Part shown: positions 34,523 to 42,430 of the stretch, in pieces
Position numbering within the stretch: position 1 is the first letter of the stretch
Layout: each line of letters starts with the position of its first letter
Made by a program: the position numbers and the translations under genes
The notes under the pieces: generated by a model
What the model was told of the DNA's origin: nothing
Seen by the model: only the letters and a program-made list of their open reading frames with translations
The model's database searches: none
Assembly (NCBI GenBank): GCA_035501615.1
Contig: DATJVY010000033.1
Location: forward strand, 1-57,087
Length of the DNA: 57,087 nt
Reading direction: 5' to 3'
Origin: RPRB01 sp035501615
Lineage (GTDB): Bacteria; Myxococcota; Myxococcia; Myxococcales; Myxococcaceae

Positions 34523-35370
34523 GTGATGGTGAGGAGCAGCTTGGTCAGGAAGAAATCGGCGAGCAAGACCGCCACCGAGGCGACGGCCACGGTCTCGGTG
34601 GTGGCGCGCCCCACCCCCTCGGTCCCACCCTGGACGTTGAAGCCCTTGTAGCAGCCGACCACGGCGATGATGAGGCCGAACACCACCGACTTTCCGACGC
34701 CGGAGAGGAAGTCGCTCTCGTCGACGGTGTCCAGCGCGGAGGTGAAGAACTGGGCGAAGGAGATGTCGTACTCGAACTTGGTCACTCCCGCAGCGGCCAG
34801 GAAACCGGTCACGTCGGCGAGGACGGTCAGCATCGGCATCACCACCAGGCAGGCGTAGACCCGGGGGACCACCAGCTTCTTGATCGGGTCGGCCCCCAGG
34901 GCACGGACGGCGTCCACCTGCTCGGTGACGGTCATCGATCCCAGCTCGGCGGCGATGCCACTGCCGATGCGCGCGCCCACGGTGAGGGCGGTGAGCACCG
35001 GGGCGAGCTCGCGGAAGAGCGTCAGGACGACCACCTTCCCCACCGTGTGCTGGACCCCGAAGCGGGCGAGGAAGAAGCCGAACTGGATGGCGATGACCAG
35101 CCCCGCGAACGCGGCGGTCAGGGTGCCGATGCCGACCGAGCGGGCCCCGAGCGACTCCACCTGATACACGACGGCAGGCAGGCTCGAGGGGGGCTTCACC
35201 CCGCGGGCGAGCGCCCGGCCGGCGAGGACGAACATCCCCCCCATCTGCTGGACGCCGGCGCGGAACTTGTCGCGGAACGGGAGGAGGCTCTCCAGCTCCT
35301 GGCCCACGATGGACCCGAGCGAGTCGCGGTCCGACTCCTCGGAGCTGTACTCGTCGTCAGGCGCGGTCAC
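34519..35370 (-). CDS. mlaE: ABC transporter permease MlaE-like
   Basis: A 283-residue MlaE-family permease with five to six membrane helices and the family features FGFFLARFGVQHTVGKVVVL, FRELAPVLTALTVGARIGSG, AELGSMTVTEQVDAVRALGA and PRVYACLVVMPMLTVLADVT, ending with GGTEGVGRATTETVAVASVA. It forms the membrane core with MlaF and MlaD. The first 40 residues are acidic (SSEESDRDS) and longer than in E. coli MlaE. Its start overlaps the stop of the lipoprotein gene upstream by ATGA. Confidence 0.95.
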   Translation of the reverse strand: MTAPDDEYSSEESDRDSLGSIVGQELESLLPFRDKFRAGVQQMGGMFVLAGRALARGVKPPSSLPAVVYQVESLGARSVGIGTLTAAFAGLVIAIQFGFFLARFGVQHTVGKVVVLTLFRELAPVLTALTVGARIGSGIAAELGSMTVTEQVDAVRALGADPIKKLVVPRVYACLVVMPMLTVLADVTGFLAAAGVTKFEYDISFAQFFTSALDTVDESDFLSGVGKSVVFGLIIAVVGCYKGFNVQGGTEGVGRATTETVAVASVAVLLADFFLTKLLLTIT

Positions 35371-35873
35371 TTGACGCGCTCCGTGGCAAAGCCCTGAACC
35401 ACCCGCGCCAGCGCCTGGGACTGCTCGTCGTAGGCGCCGTTCGGGCTGGTGTAGGTGAAGTCGTAGACGCAGCCGTCCTTCTTCAGCGTCCAGAGGCCGA
35501 GCTCGACCGGGACGCCATCCAGCTTCGCGCGCCAGCGGGAGAAGAGTGCCGCCCGCCCGTCCAGCATCTGCTCACGTTCCTCGACCCGCTCGGAGTCGGT
35601 GAAGCCGACGAGCTGCTGGCGGCGCAGCGCCGTGAGGGAGGCCTCCTGATAGTCCTGACACATCGAGCTCACCGACAGCGTGTGACCGGACGAGTCTCGC
35701 ACCCATGCCACGTCGACGTCGCTGAGCGACACCCGGCGCCAGTCCGATCCTGGATCCCCGAAGCGATAGCGGGTCCGCTCGGTGCTGACCTCCCCCCGCT
35801 GGACCCTCACCCCGGAGCAGGCGCCGACGGCCAGGGCGCCGAGCAGGAGAGCACCGAGAAGACGAGGGGGCAC
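35367..35873 (-). CDS. Putative lipoprotein heading the mla operon
   Basis: A 168-residue protein with a lipoprotein signal (PPRLLGALLLGALAVGACSG; lipobox AVGAC near residue 18) and a mature domain of unknown family with GSDWRRVSLSDVDVAWVRDS and WTLKKDGCVYDFTYTSPNGA. The start is a GTG at 35873, with GGAAGG upstream at long spacing; the frame is open further upstream but that part is antisense to lexA. First gene of the operon (lipoprotein-mlaE-mlaF-mlaD-membrane-VOC), divergent from lexA. Likely an inner-leaflet or periplasmic partner of Mla (inference). Confidence 0.75.
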   Translation of the reverse strand: MPPRLLGALLLGALAVGACSGVRVQRGEVSTERTRYRFGDPGSDWRRVSLSDVDVAWVRDSSGHTLSVSSMCQDYQEASLTALRRQQLVGFTDSERVEEREQMLDGRAALFSRWRAKLDGVPVELGLWTLKKDGCVYDFTYTSPNGAYDEQSQALARVVQGFATERVK

Positions 35874-35946
35874 GGGTGATTCGAGACCTTCCCACAGCCT
35901 CCCGCGACCGGTGCAGTCCTTTCGGAATCCGGCGAAAGTGTTGACT

Positions 35947-35963
35947 CTGCACGCCCGTTCAGG
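35947..35963 (+). promoter_or_regulatory. LexA operator of the Myxococcus type upstream of lexA
   Basis: CTGCACGCCCGTTCAGG at 35947-35963 fits every position of the M. xanthus LexA consensus as I recall it, CTRHAMRYBYGTTCAGS. It directly follows a TTGACT -35 box (35941-35946), filling the spacer of the lexA promoter 43 bp before the ATG, which is where an autoregulatory operator should be. Confidence 0.8.
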
Positions 35964-36005
35964 CAGGGTGCAAACTCGCTCGGTGGGCGTCCTGCGGAGG
36001 GCACG

Positions 36006-36659
36006 ATGGAAGAGCTGACCGGAAGACAGCGCGAGATCCTCCACTTCATCGTCCGGCAGACCGAAGAGCGTGGCTTCCCTCCCACCATCCGTGAGATCGG
36101 CGAGGAGATGGACATCCGGTCGACCAACGGGGTGAACGACCACCTCAAGGCTCTGGAGCGCAAGGGGTATCTGCTCCGGGGGGAGCAGCAGTCCCGGGCC
36201 CTCGTCCCCACCAAGCGCGCGCGGCTGGTTCTCGGCATGGGGGCGCCGCGGCGGGACTCGGGGATGATCGAGGTGCCCTTGCTCGGCAAGGTGGCGGCCG
36301 GAGCCCCCCTGCTCGCGGTGGAGAACGTCGAGGACTCGGTCCGGATCGACAGCTTCCTGCTCGGCGGAAACGGCAAGGAGGTCTTCGCCCTCCGGGTGAA
36401 GGGGGATTCGATGGTCGACGACGGGATCCACGACGGGGACTATCTCTTCGTCCGCAAGACGGCCTCCGCCCGCGAGGGAGAGATCGTCGTGGCGCTCATC
36501 GAGGACGAGGCCACCTGCAAGCGCTACTACCCCGAAGGTGATCGGATCCGCTTCCAGCCCGCCAACAAGACGATGGCGCCGATCTACGTCCTCCGCTCGC
36601 AGTTCCGGTCGACGATGATCCTGGGGCAGGTGGTCGGGGTGTATCGGAAGGTCCACTAG
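36006..36659 (+). CDS. lexA: LexA SOS repressor
   Basis: The repressor of the DNA-damage (SOS) regulon and self-cleaving serine protease. The 217-residue protein has a winged helix-turn-helix (about 1-65, PPTIREIGEEMDIRSTNGVN), the autocleavage site Ala98-Gly99 in KVAAGAP, catalytic Ser135 in GDSMVD and Lys172 in the ATCKRY segment. GGAGG precedes the ATG. Probably autoregulated through the operator at 35947-35963. It is divergent from the mla lipoprotein gene. Confidence 0.97.
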   Translation: MEELTGRQREILHFIVRQTEERGFPPTIREIGEEMDIRSTNGVNDHLKALERKGYLLRGEQQSRALVPTKRARLVLGMGAPRRDSGMIEVPLLGKVAAGAPLLAVENVEDSVRIDSFLLGGNGKEVFALRVKGDSMVDDGIHDGDYLFVRKTASAREGEIVVALIEDEATCKRYYPEGDRIRFQPANKTMAPIYVLRSQFRSTMILGQVVGVYRKVH

Positions 36660-36847
36660 GCGCTGAGCCGCGGGGTGGTTGGGCAGGATGGGTCAGGCCC
36701 GGGCTTCTGCTCGTAGGGAACGCCTGTCAGGGACCGGATGTCACGCTCGGCCGAGCCGGGCCCGTACGCTCCGCCTGAGCTCGTCTCATCGCGCGCGACG
36801 CGTGCACGGGTTCCGTTCGCCATTCGCCGGGTAGGCGTCCCTGGCGG

Positions 36848-38032
36848 TCAGGAGGCGGGCGGCGGCCCGAGAACATCCAGCGGGTCCACCGGCGCCCCGT
36901 CCTGGCGCACCTCGAAGTGCAGGTGCGGCCCGCTGGTCTTCCCCGACTCTCCGACCGTCGCGATCACCTGCCCCTCGCGCACCGACTGGCCTGTCTTCAC
37001 CCGGAGATCGCGGTTGTGCGCGTAGACCGTCACCAGACCGTGGGCATGCTCCACGATGACCAGGAGCCCGTAGCCCTGCTGCGGTCCGGCGAAGAGCACC
37101 GAGCCCTCGGCCGCGGTGCGGACCGGCGTGCCGGCCGGAGCGGCCAGGTCGATTCCGTCGTGCGGTGACCGCCCCTTCCGCCCGAACCGCGCGTAGAGCA
37201 CGCCCCGGAGCGGCCACTGGAGCGGCCCCGCACTCCGCCGGACGCTCGCCACCGGCGCCTTCCCGACCTGCGACGGCGGCGGAAGCGCCCCGAGGACGCT
37301 CGACTCGATGCGACCCGGCCCCCGGCGCCCCGACGCCGGCGCTGGCTCGGACCGCTGCCCGGCCCCGGGCTCGACGGGTGCCCGGACGTCCGTCTCCGCA
37401 GCAGCGGACGGCTCCACCCCCGGAGGACGGAGCGCCCCGGCAGGCCTTCCCGCCGCATCGAACGCCGCGGCCAGCGCCGGAGGCAGCACGTGCGATTCCT
37501 CGGCCATCGCTGCCGCGGGCGCCCCCTTCCCCGCCGGCGCAGGCACCACCAGCACCTGGCCCACCCTCAGCGGCGCCGCGACCGCGATGCCATTCATCTC
37601 CGCCAGCGCCGCCGGCGTGATGCCCAGCCCCCGGGCAATCCGGTACAGGGTCTCGCCCTGCGCCACCCGGTGCGTCCCCGGGGCCGGTACCGCCATGGCC
37701 GTCGCTGCCGGCCACTCGTCCACCAGGTCCGGCTCGGCATGGGCCGGAGCGAGCACCACCCGCGGCCCGTCGGGCGTCATCCGCCGCGGCGCGGGCAGGT
37801 CGTCCATCCGGAGCGAGCTCCGCGGCCGCTCGCCGCTCACCGGCGTCCCGCATCCCACGAGTGCCACGAGCCCCAGCACGCAGAGCGCACCCGCGCCACG
37901 CCGCCGAGCGGCCGGAACACGCAGGTCTCCACGGGGGGCCCGATGCGCCAGGGAACACGCCTCCAGCGGACAGGTGTACCCCGGAACCCGGGGCGCATCA
38001 GATTTTCGCCGAACTCCGCCTCTCGAAGCCAT
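36848..38032 (-). CDS. LysM and M23 peptidase-domain protein (NlpD/EnvC-like)
   Basis: A 394-residue protein: a hydrophobic lipoprotein-like signal (AGALCVLGLVALVGCGTP, Cys at about 60), one LysM domain (about 118-166, RVAQGETLYRIARGLGITP, VGQVLVVP), a Pro/Ala linker, and a C-terminal M23 domain (about 285-390) with HDGIDLAAPAGTPV, VYAHNRDL and HLHFEVRQDG. The zinc ligands His and Asp of HxxxD and HxH are present, so it may be active. The ATG at 38032 is the only standard start seen and overlaps surE by 35 bp; it puts the signal 45 residues in, so the real start may be a non-standard codon further in. The surE-nlpD order is typical. Confidence 0.88.
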   Translation of the reverse strand: MASRGGVRRKSDAPRVPGYTCPLEACSLAHRAPRGDLRVPAARRRGAGALCVLGLVALVGCGTPVSGERPRSSLRMDDLPAPRRMTPDGPRVVLAPAHAEPDLVDEWPAATAMAVPAPGTHRVAQGETLYRIARGLGITPAALAEMNGIAVAAPLRVGQVLVVPAPAGKGAPAAAMAEESHVLPPALAAAFDAAGRPAGALRPPGVEPSAAAETDVRAPVEPGAGQRSEPAPASGRRGPGRIESSVLGALPPPSQVGKAPVASVRRSAGPLQWPLRGVLYARFGRKGRSPHDGIDLAAPAGTPVRTAAEGSVLFAGPQQGYGLLVIVEHAHGLVTVYAHNRDLRVKTGQSVREGQVIATVGESGKTSGPHLHFEVRQDGAPVDPLDVLGPPPAS

Positions 38033-38774
38033 CCACCGGCCAGCGCATCAGCTGGTCGACCGAGGCCAGATCGGTCAGGTCGAGCAGCACCGGCGTCACC
38101 GAGATCAGCTGCTCGTCGAGCACCGCGTTGCAGTCGCTCCCCGGCAGGTCCTCGTGGGTGTACTCGCTCCCCCCGATCCAGTAGTAGCGGCGCCCCCGCG
38201 GGTCCCGGTTCTCCACCACCTGGTTCCCGTAGGTGTGCCGGCCGAGCCGGGTGACCGCCCAGCCCCGTGGCTCGGCCACCCCGGGCACGTTCACGTTCAG
38301 GAGAAGCCGGGGTGGGAGCTTCTGCGAGAGCGCCACGCCGGTGAGCGCTCGCGCGAAGCGCGCCGCGGACGTGAAGTCGAGACCCCGCCCCCGGGCCACC
38401 AGGCTGAAGGCGATCGCCGGCACGCCGAGGAGCGTCGCCTCCATCGCCGCCGCCACCGTCCCCGAGTACAGGACGTCGTCCGCCATGTTCGGGCCATGGT
38501 TGATGCCCGACAGCGCGAGCGCCGGCACCTCGTCCTTCATCAGATGGTGAATGGCCAGGTAGGCGCAGTCGGTCGGTGTGCCGTCCACCGAGTACCAACG
38601 TTCCCTCACCTTCCGGATCCGCAAGGGCCGGGTCAGCGAGATGGCGTGCGAGGCCGCGCTCTGCTCGTGCTCGGGAGCCACGACCCAGACCTCGCCCAGG
38701 GGCTCCGCGGCCTCGGCCAACGCGGCGAGCCCCGCCGACCCGATGCCGTCGTCGTTGAGGACCAGGATCCGGAT
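37998..38774 (-). CDS. surE: 5'/3'-nucleotidase SurE
   Basis: A metal-dependent nucleotidase of stationary-phase survival. The protein reads IRILVLNDDGIGSAGLAALA at its start, so the essential NDDG metal motif needs this upstream region. Other marks are APEHEQSAASHAISL, SGINHGPNMADDVLYSGTV and LLLNVNVP. The codon at the expected Met (38774-38772) is ATC, not ATG, with GGAG at ideal spacing. The nearest alternatives are a CTG at 38780 that overlaps the eno stop (CTGA) and a TTG at 38720 that would delete the active site. The length with ATC (258 aa) fits the family. It lies between eno and the nlpD-like gene. Confidence 0.88.
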   Translation of the reverse strand: MRILVLNDDGIGSAGLAALAEAAEPLGEVWVVAPEHEQSAASHAISLTRPLRIRKVRERWYSVDGTPTDCAYLAIHHLMKDEVPALALSGINHGPNMADDVLYSGTVAAAMEATLLGVPAIAFSLVARGRGLDFTSAARFARALTGVALSQKLPPRLLLNVNVPGVAEPRGWAVTRLGRHTYGNQVVENRDPRGRRYYWIGGSEYTHEDLPGSDCNAVLDEQLISVTPVLLDLTDLASVDQLMRWPVDGFERRSSAKI

Positions 38775-38776
38775 GG

Positions 38777-40069
38777 TCAGCTCCGCCCGCGCCCGAACGC
38801 CGCCCGACCCGGGTAGCGCGCCCCGGCGCCGAGCGCCTCCTCGATGCGCAGGAGCTGGTTGTACTTGGCGATCCGGTCGCTCCGGGACAGCGAGCCGGTC
38901 TTGATCTGCCCACAGTCCAGCGCCACCGCCAGATCGGCGATGGTGACGTCCTCGGTCTCGCCCGAGCGGTGGCTCATCACCGAGCGGTAGCAGGCCCGGT
39001 GCGCCATCCGCACCGCGGCGATGGTCTCGGTCAGGGTGCCGATCTGGTTCACCTTGATCAGGATCGCGTTGGCCACCCCGCCGTCGATGCCCCTGCCCAG
39101 GCGCTCCACGCTGGTGACGAAGTTGTCGTCGCCGACCAGCTGCAGCGAACCGCCCATCGCGCGGGTGAGCGCCACCCAGCCCTCCCAGTCGTCCTCGGCC
39201 ATCCCGTCCTCGATGGAGACGATGGGGTACTTCTTGCAGAGCTGCTCGTAGACGCCGATCAGCCCGGTCGCGTCATACGCCTTTCCCTCGCCTTTCAGCC
39301 GGTAGCTCCGGGTCTTCGCGTCGAAGAACTCGCTCGCCGCGACGTCGATCGCCAGCGCCAGGTCCTTCCCCGGGGAGTATCCCGCGGCCGCGATGGCCTC
39401 GGTCACCAGCACCAGGGCCTCCTCGTTCGTCGGCAAGTCGGGGGCGTAGCCGCCCTCGTCCCCCACCCCGGTGGCGAGCTTCCGCGCCTTCAGCCCCTTC
39501 TTCAGCGCATGGAAGACCTCGGACCCCATCCGGAGGGCCTCGGCGAAGGTGGGCGCTCCGACCGGGACGATCATGAACTCCTGGAAGTCGACCCGGGTGT
39601 CGGCATGGGCGCCGCCGTTGAGGATGTTCATCAGCGGCACCGGAAGGGTCCGGGCCTGCGCCCCGCCGACGTAGCGCCACAGCGGAAGTCCGGTGGCGGA
39701 GGCCGCGGCGTGCGCCGTGGCCAGCGAGACGCCGAGGATGGCGTTCGCGCCGAGCTTTCCCTTGTTGGGGGTGCCGTCGAGCTCGATCATCCGCGCGTCC
39801 AGCGCGGTCTGGTCGAGCGCATCCATCCCCACCAGCGCCGGGGCGAGGACGTCGCGGACGTTCCCCACCGCCTTGCGGACGCCCTTCCCGCCGTACCGGC
39901 CAGCCTCGCCGTCGCGCAGCTCGAGCGCCTCGTGCACACCGGTCGAGGCGCCCGACGGCACGGCGGCCCGCCCTGCGTCACCGCCATCGAGCGTCACCTC
40001 GACCTCGATGGTGGGGTTCCCGCGGGAGTCGAGGATCTCGCGAGCGACGATGTCGATGATCTCCGTCAT
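38777..40069 (-). CDS. eno: Enolase
   Basis: Catalyses 2-phosphoglycerate to phosphoenolpyruvate. The 430-residue length is standard. Features include the N-terminal SRGNPTIEVEV, PSGASTGVHEALELRD, SIEDGMAEDDWEGW, the signature LIKVNQIGTLTETI and MSHRSGETEDVTIADLAVAL, with the catalytic Glu, Lys and metal Asp residues inside. Its TGA runs into surE without a gap. In this genome it heads the eno-surE-nlpD unit. Confidence 0.97.
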   Translation of the reverse strand: MTEIIDIVAREILDSRGNPTIEVEVTLDGGDAGRAAVPSGASTGVHEALELRDGEAGRYGGKGVRKAVGNVRDVLAPALVGMDALDQTALDARMIELDGTPNKGKLGANAILGVSLATAHAAASATGLPLWRYVGGAQARTLPVPLMNILNGGAHADTRVDFQEFMIVPVGAPTFAEALRMGSEVFHALKKGLKARKLATGVGDEGGYAPDLPTNEEALVLVTEAIAAAGYSPGKDLALAIDVAASEFFDAKTRSYRLKGEGKAYDATGLIGVYEQLCKKYPIVSIEDGMAEDDWEGWVALTRAMGGSLQLVGDDNFVTSVERLGRGIDGGVANAILIKVNQIGTLTETIAAVRMAHRACYRSVMSHRSGETEDVTIADLAVALDCGQIKTGSLSRSDRIAKYNQLLRIEEALGAGARYPGRAAFGRGRS

Positions 40070-40145
40070 GGGCCGGCCTTGTACGCAGCCTCCGGCGGCG
40101 CGGGCAAGGACGTCGAGAGGGCGCCGAGACGGAACGGGCGGAGGG

Positions 40146-40334
40146 TCAGTGCACGCGGAGGTCGATGACCACGACCCCGCGCTTGGGCTTGTCCTCGCGG
40201 CCGTCCTCGTCGCTGCGACGCACCGGACGCTCGTCGGGCGCGGGCACGGGCAGCTCCACAGCCGGCCGGTCGCGCTCGTCGCGCTCCTGCCGGTCGCGGC
40301 GGGTGACCTCGTCGATGACGAAGCTATCGAGCAT
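40146..40334 (-). CDS. Small charged hypothetical protein
   Basis: A 62-residue very charged protein, MLDSFVIDEVTRRDRQERDE at the start, a Pro-rich middle (ELPVPAPDERP) and RGVVVIDLRVH at the end. The frame extends upstream to 40382 but the ATG at 40334 gives the more natural start. It has no signal or membrane segment. Its composition and strand-like ends suggest a real small cytoplasmic protein. Family unknown to me with certainty. It lies 76 bp upstream of eno on the same strand. Confidence 0.6.
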   Translation of the reverse strand: MLDSFVIDEVTRRDRQERDERDRPAVELPVPAPDERPVRRSDEDGREDKPKRGVVVIDLRVH

Positions 40335-40432
40335 TCCGGAGGCTCTTCGCGAGGCCGGCGGCACCCGGCCTTCGCGTCTCATTGTAATGCCTGGAGCACC
40401 CCCCGCAAGCGTCGCTCTCGGCTCCCCGAACG

Positions 40433-40858
40433 TCAGCGACGCTCTGCTCTTTTCTTGAATGCTTCCAACAGCTTGGGGAGCGACTGGTCCACGAGGGCGT
40501 TGACGATGGACCGCGGTACCAGGGGACCCACTCCCACCTCGATGCTGTACGTGGCGCGGGTCTTTCCGTCGGGCGTGGCCTCGAGCGTCCAGCTGCCACG
40601 GTTGTCGCGCATCACCTCTCCCCGGACGAGCGTCCAGCGGACCGAGCGCGGCCGGTCCTCCACCATGTGGAGCGTGTAGTGGATGCGCTTCACCAGGTCG
40701 ATGCCGTAGTGCACGTCGACCTCGTTGCCCTTCCGGTCCGCGCTCCTTGCCTCCTTCACCTCGGAGAGGAACTCGGCGTAGTGGTCGTAGTCGACGATGA
40801 CGTCGAACACGCGATCGGGCGGCACGTCGATGACCACGCTGCGGGTGGCTCCGGCCAT
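40433..40858 (-). CDS. SRPBCC/START-like (polyketide cyclase, Coq10-type) protein
   Basis: A 141-residue single-domain protein of the SRPBCC fold: MAGATRSVVIDVPPDRVFDV, IVDYDHYAEFLSEVKEARS, a beta-sheet middle (VDVHYGIDLVKRIHYTLHMV) and the long C-terminal helix FVDQ-like NALVDQSLPKLLEAFKKRAE. This resembles the Coq10/RatA-type group, which binds hydrophobic ligands such as quinones or lipids. The start follows the glpX stop by 2 bp, so the two are in one transcript. Ligand unknown. Confidence 0.85.
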   Translation of the reverse strand: MAGATRSVVIDVPPDRVFDVIVDYDHYAEFLSEVKEARSADRKGNEVDVHYGIDLVKRIHYTLHMVEDRPRSVRWTLVRGEVMRDNRGSWTLEATPDGKTRATYSIEVGVGPLVPRSIVNALVDQSLPKLLEAFKKRAERR

Positions 40859-40860
40859 GG

Positions 40861-41844
40861 TCAGTGTCCTCCCGCCTGCCGCGCGAAGTACTCGGGCTTC
40901 TTCTCGAAGCGGTGCTGGGCCTGGACGTAGCGGACGGTGCCGGTCTTGCTCCGCATCACCACCGACCAGGTCTCGGCGCCACCGCCGAAGAACCGGACCC
41001 CGCGGAGGAAGTCGCTCGAGGTGACCCCGGTGGCAGCGAACATCACCTCGCCCTGGGCCAGCTCCTCGGCGGTGTAGATCCGGTTCAGGTCCGAGATGCC
41101 CATCTTCCTCGCCCGGGCGACCTCCTCGTCGTTCCGGGGCTTGAGGCGCCCCTGCATTTCGCCGCCCACGGACTTCACCGCGGCCGCCGTGATGACGCCC
41201 TCCGGCGCCCCGCCGATGCCCATCAGGACGTCCACGCCCGTCTCGGGGAAGCAGGTGGCCACGCCCCCCGCCACGTCGCCGTCCTCGATGAGCCGGATGC
41301 GCGCCCCGGTGGAGCGGACCTCGCGGATCAGCGTCTCGTGCCGGGGCCGGTCGAGGACGACCACCGTCAGGTCGTTCGTCTCCCGCTTCAGCGCGGCGGC
41401 GATGGACTTCAAGTTCTCCGTCGTGCTCTTGCGAAGGTCGATCGCGCCGCGGGCCTCCGGCCCCACCGCCAGCTTCTCCATGTAGGTGTCCGGGGCGTTG
41501 AGCAGCCTCCCGCGCTCGGCCAGCGCCACCACCGCGATGGCCCCCGGGCGTCCGTAGGCGCAGAGGTTGGTGCCCTCCAGCGGATCGAGCGCGATGTCGA
41601 TCCCCGGATCCTCCGGAGCCCAGCGGCCCACCTTCTCGCCGATGTAGAGCATCGGAGCCTCGTCGCGCTCGCCCTCGCCGATGACCACCGTGCCCTGGAT
41701 GTGGAGGGTGTCGAAGGCCCGCCGCATCGCGTCCACGGCCGCCTGGTCCGAGAGGTTCTTCTCTCCGCGCCCCATCAGCCGGGCCGCGGCGATCGCCGCC
41801 AGCTCGGTGACGCGGACCACCTCCAGCGCCAGGTTGCGATCCAT
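40861..41844 (-). CDS. glpX: Fructose-1,6-bisphosphatase class II
   Basis: A 327-residue GlpX-type phosphatase of gluconeogenesis. Family marks are IGEGERDEAPMLYIGE (metal site), DIALDPLEGTNLCAYGRPGA, LDRPRHETLIREVRSTGARI and GGAPEGVITAAAVKSVGG. A strong GGAGGA RBS precedes the ATG at 41844; the open frame further upstream is out-of-frame ybgC. Asp/Glu metal residues and the DPLEG motif are intact. It is followed closely by the START-like gene. Confidence 0.95.
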   Translation of the reverse strand: MDRNLALEVVRVTELAAIAAARLMGRGEKNLSDQAAVDAMRRAFDTLHIQGTVVIGEGERDEAPMLYIGEKVGRWAPEDPGIDIALDPLEGTNLCAYGRPGAIAVVALAERGRLLNAPDTYMEKLAVGPEARGAIDLRKSTTENLKSIAAALKRETNDLTVVVLDRPRHETLIREVRSTGARIRLIEDGDVAGGVATCFPETGVDVLMGIGGAPEGVITAAAVKSVGGEMQGRLKPRNDEEVARARKMGISDLNRIYTAEELAQGEVMFAATGVTSSDFLRGVRFFGGGAETWSVVMRSKTGTVRYVQAQHRFEKKPEYFARQAGGH

Positions 41845-41933
41845 CGACGTCCTCCTCCCCGCTGCCCGCGCCACCGTACCCCGCCGCGGCGGAGCGAGGC
41901 GACGATTCCGGAGGGGGTGAATGGCACCCGCCG

Positions 41934-42335
41934 TCAGGCGGTGGACGGCGTGACCAGGCCGGCGACCCACTCCGGCAACCGCGCGGGCCGGCCGTTCCTG
42001 CCGAGGCAGGCGTGGACCGTGCTCCCGGTGCAGAGGACTCCCGGCTCCCCCTCCCGAGCGACCGCGTAGCGGAAGGTCAGCGTCACCCGGCTGACCGAGG
42101 GCACCTCGATGCCGACGAGCAGGACGTCGTCGTAGCGCGCGGAGGCCAGGTAGCGGCAGGTCGCCTCCACCACCGGGAGGGCCAGGCCCTCGGCCTCCAT
42201 CTCCCGGTAGCTGCGCCCGTGGGCGCGGAGAAAGTCGCTCCGGGCGAGCTCGAAGTAGCGGAGGTAGTTCGCGTAGTACACGACGCCCATCTGGTCGGTG
42301 TCGCCGTAAATGACCCGCACCCGCGCCTGGAACAT
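41934..42335 (-). CDS. YbgC-type acyl-CoA thioesterase
   Basis: A 133-residue hotdog-fold 4-hydroxybenzoyl-CoA-thioesterase-like enzyme: VRVIYGDTDQMGVVYYANYL and RYFELARSDFLRAHG contain the conserved Asp of the active site. The start is the ATG at 42335 (RBS AGGAGGGG), the longer frame upstream being non-coding. In many bacteria ybgC sits with the tol-pal genes, but those are not present here. It hydrolyses short-chain acyl-CoA in known members. Confidence 0.9.
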   Translation of the reverse strand: MFQARVRVIYGDTDQMGVVYYANYLRYFELARSDFLRAHGRSYREMEAEGLALPVVEATCRYLASARYDDVLLVGIEVPSVSRVTLTFRYAVAREGEPGVLCTGSTVHACLGRNGRPARLPEWVAGLVTPSTA

Positions 42336-42430
42336 CGTCCCCTCCTGTCGGGCACGGTAGGCGCTGCGGCGCAGCCCGGACAAGCTCCGGTGAGAATCGG
42401 GCCAGGGCGGCTACACTCCGACCCTCCCCG

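Noticed and set aside
36660..36847. Palindromes such as GCTCGGCCGAGC between lexA and the nlpD-like gene
   Set aside because: Loop-free and short; no clear terminator could be argued.
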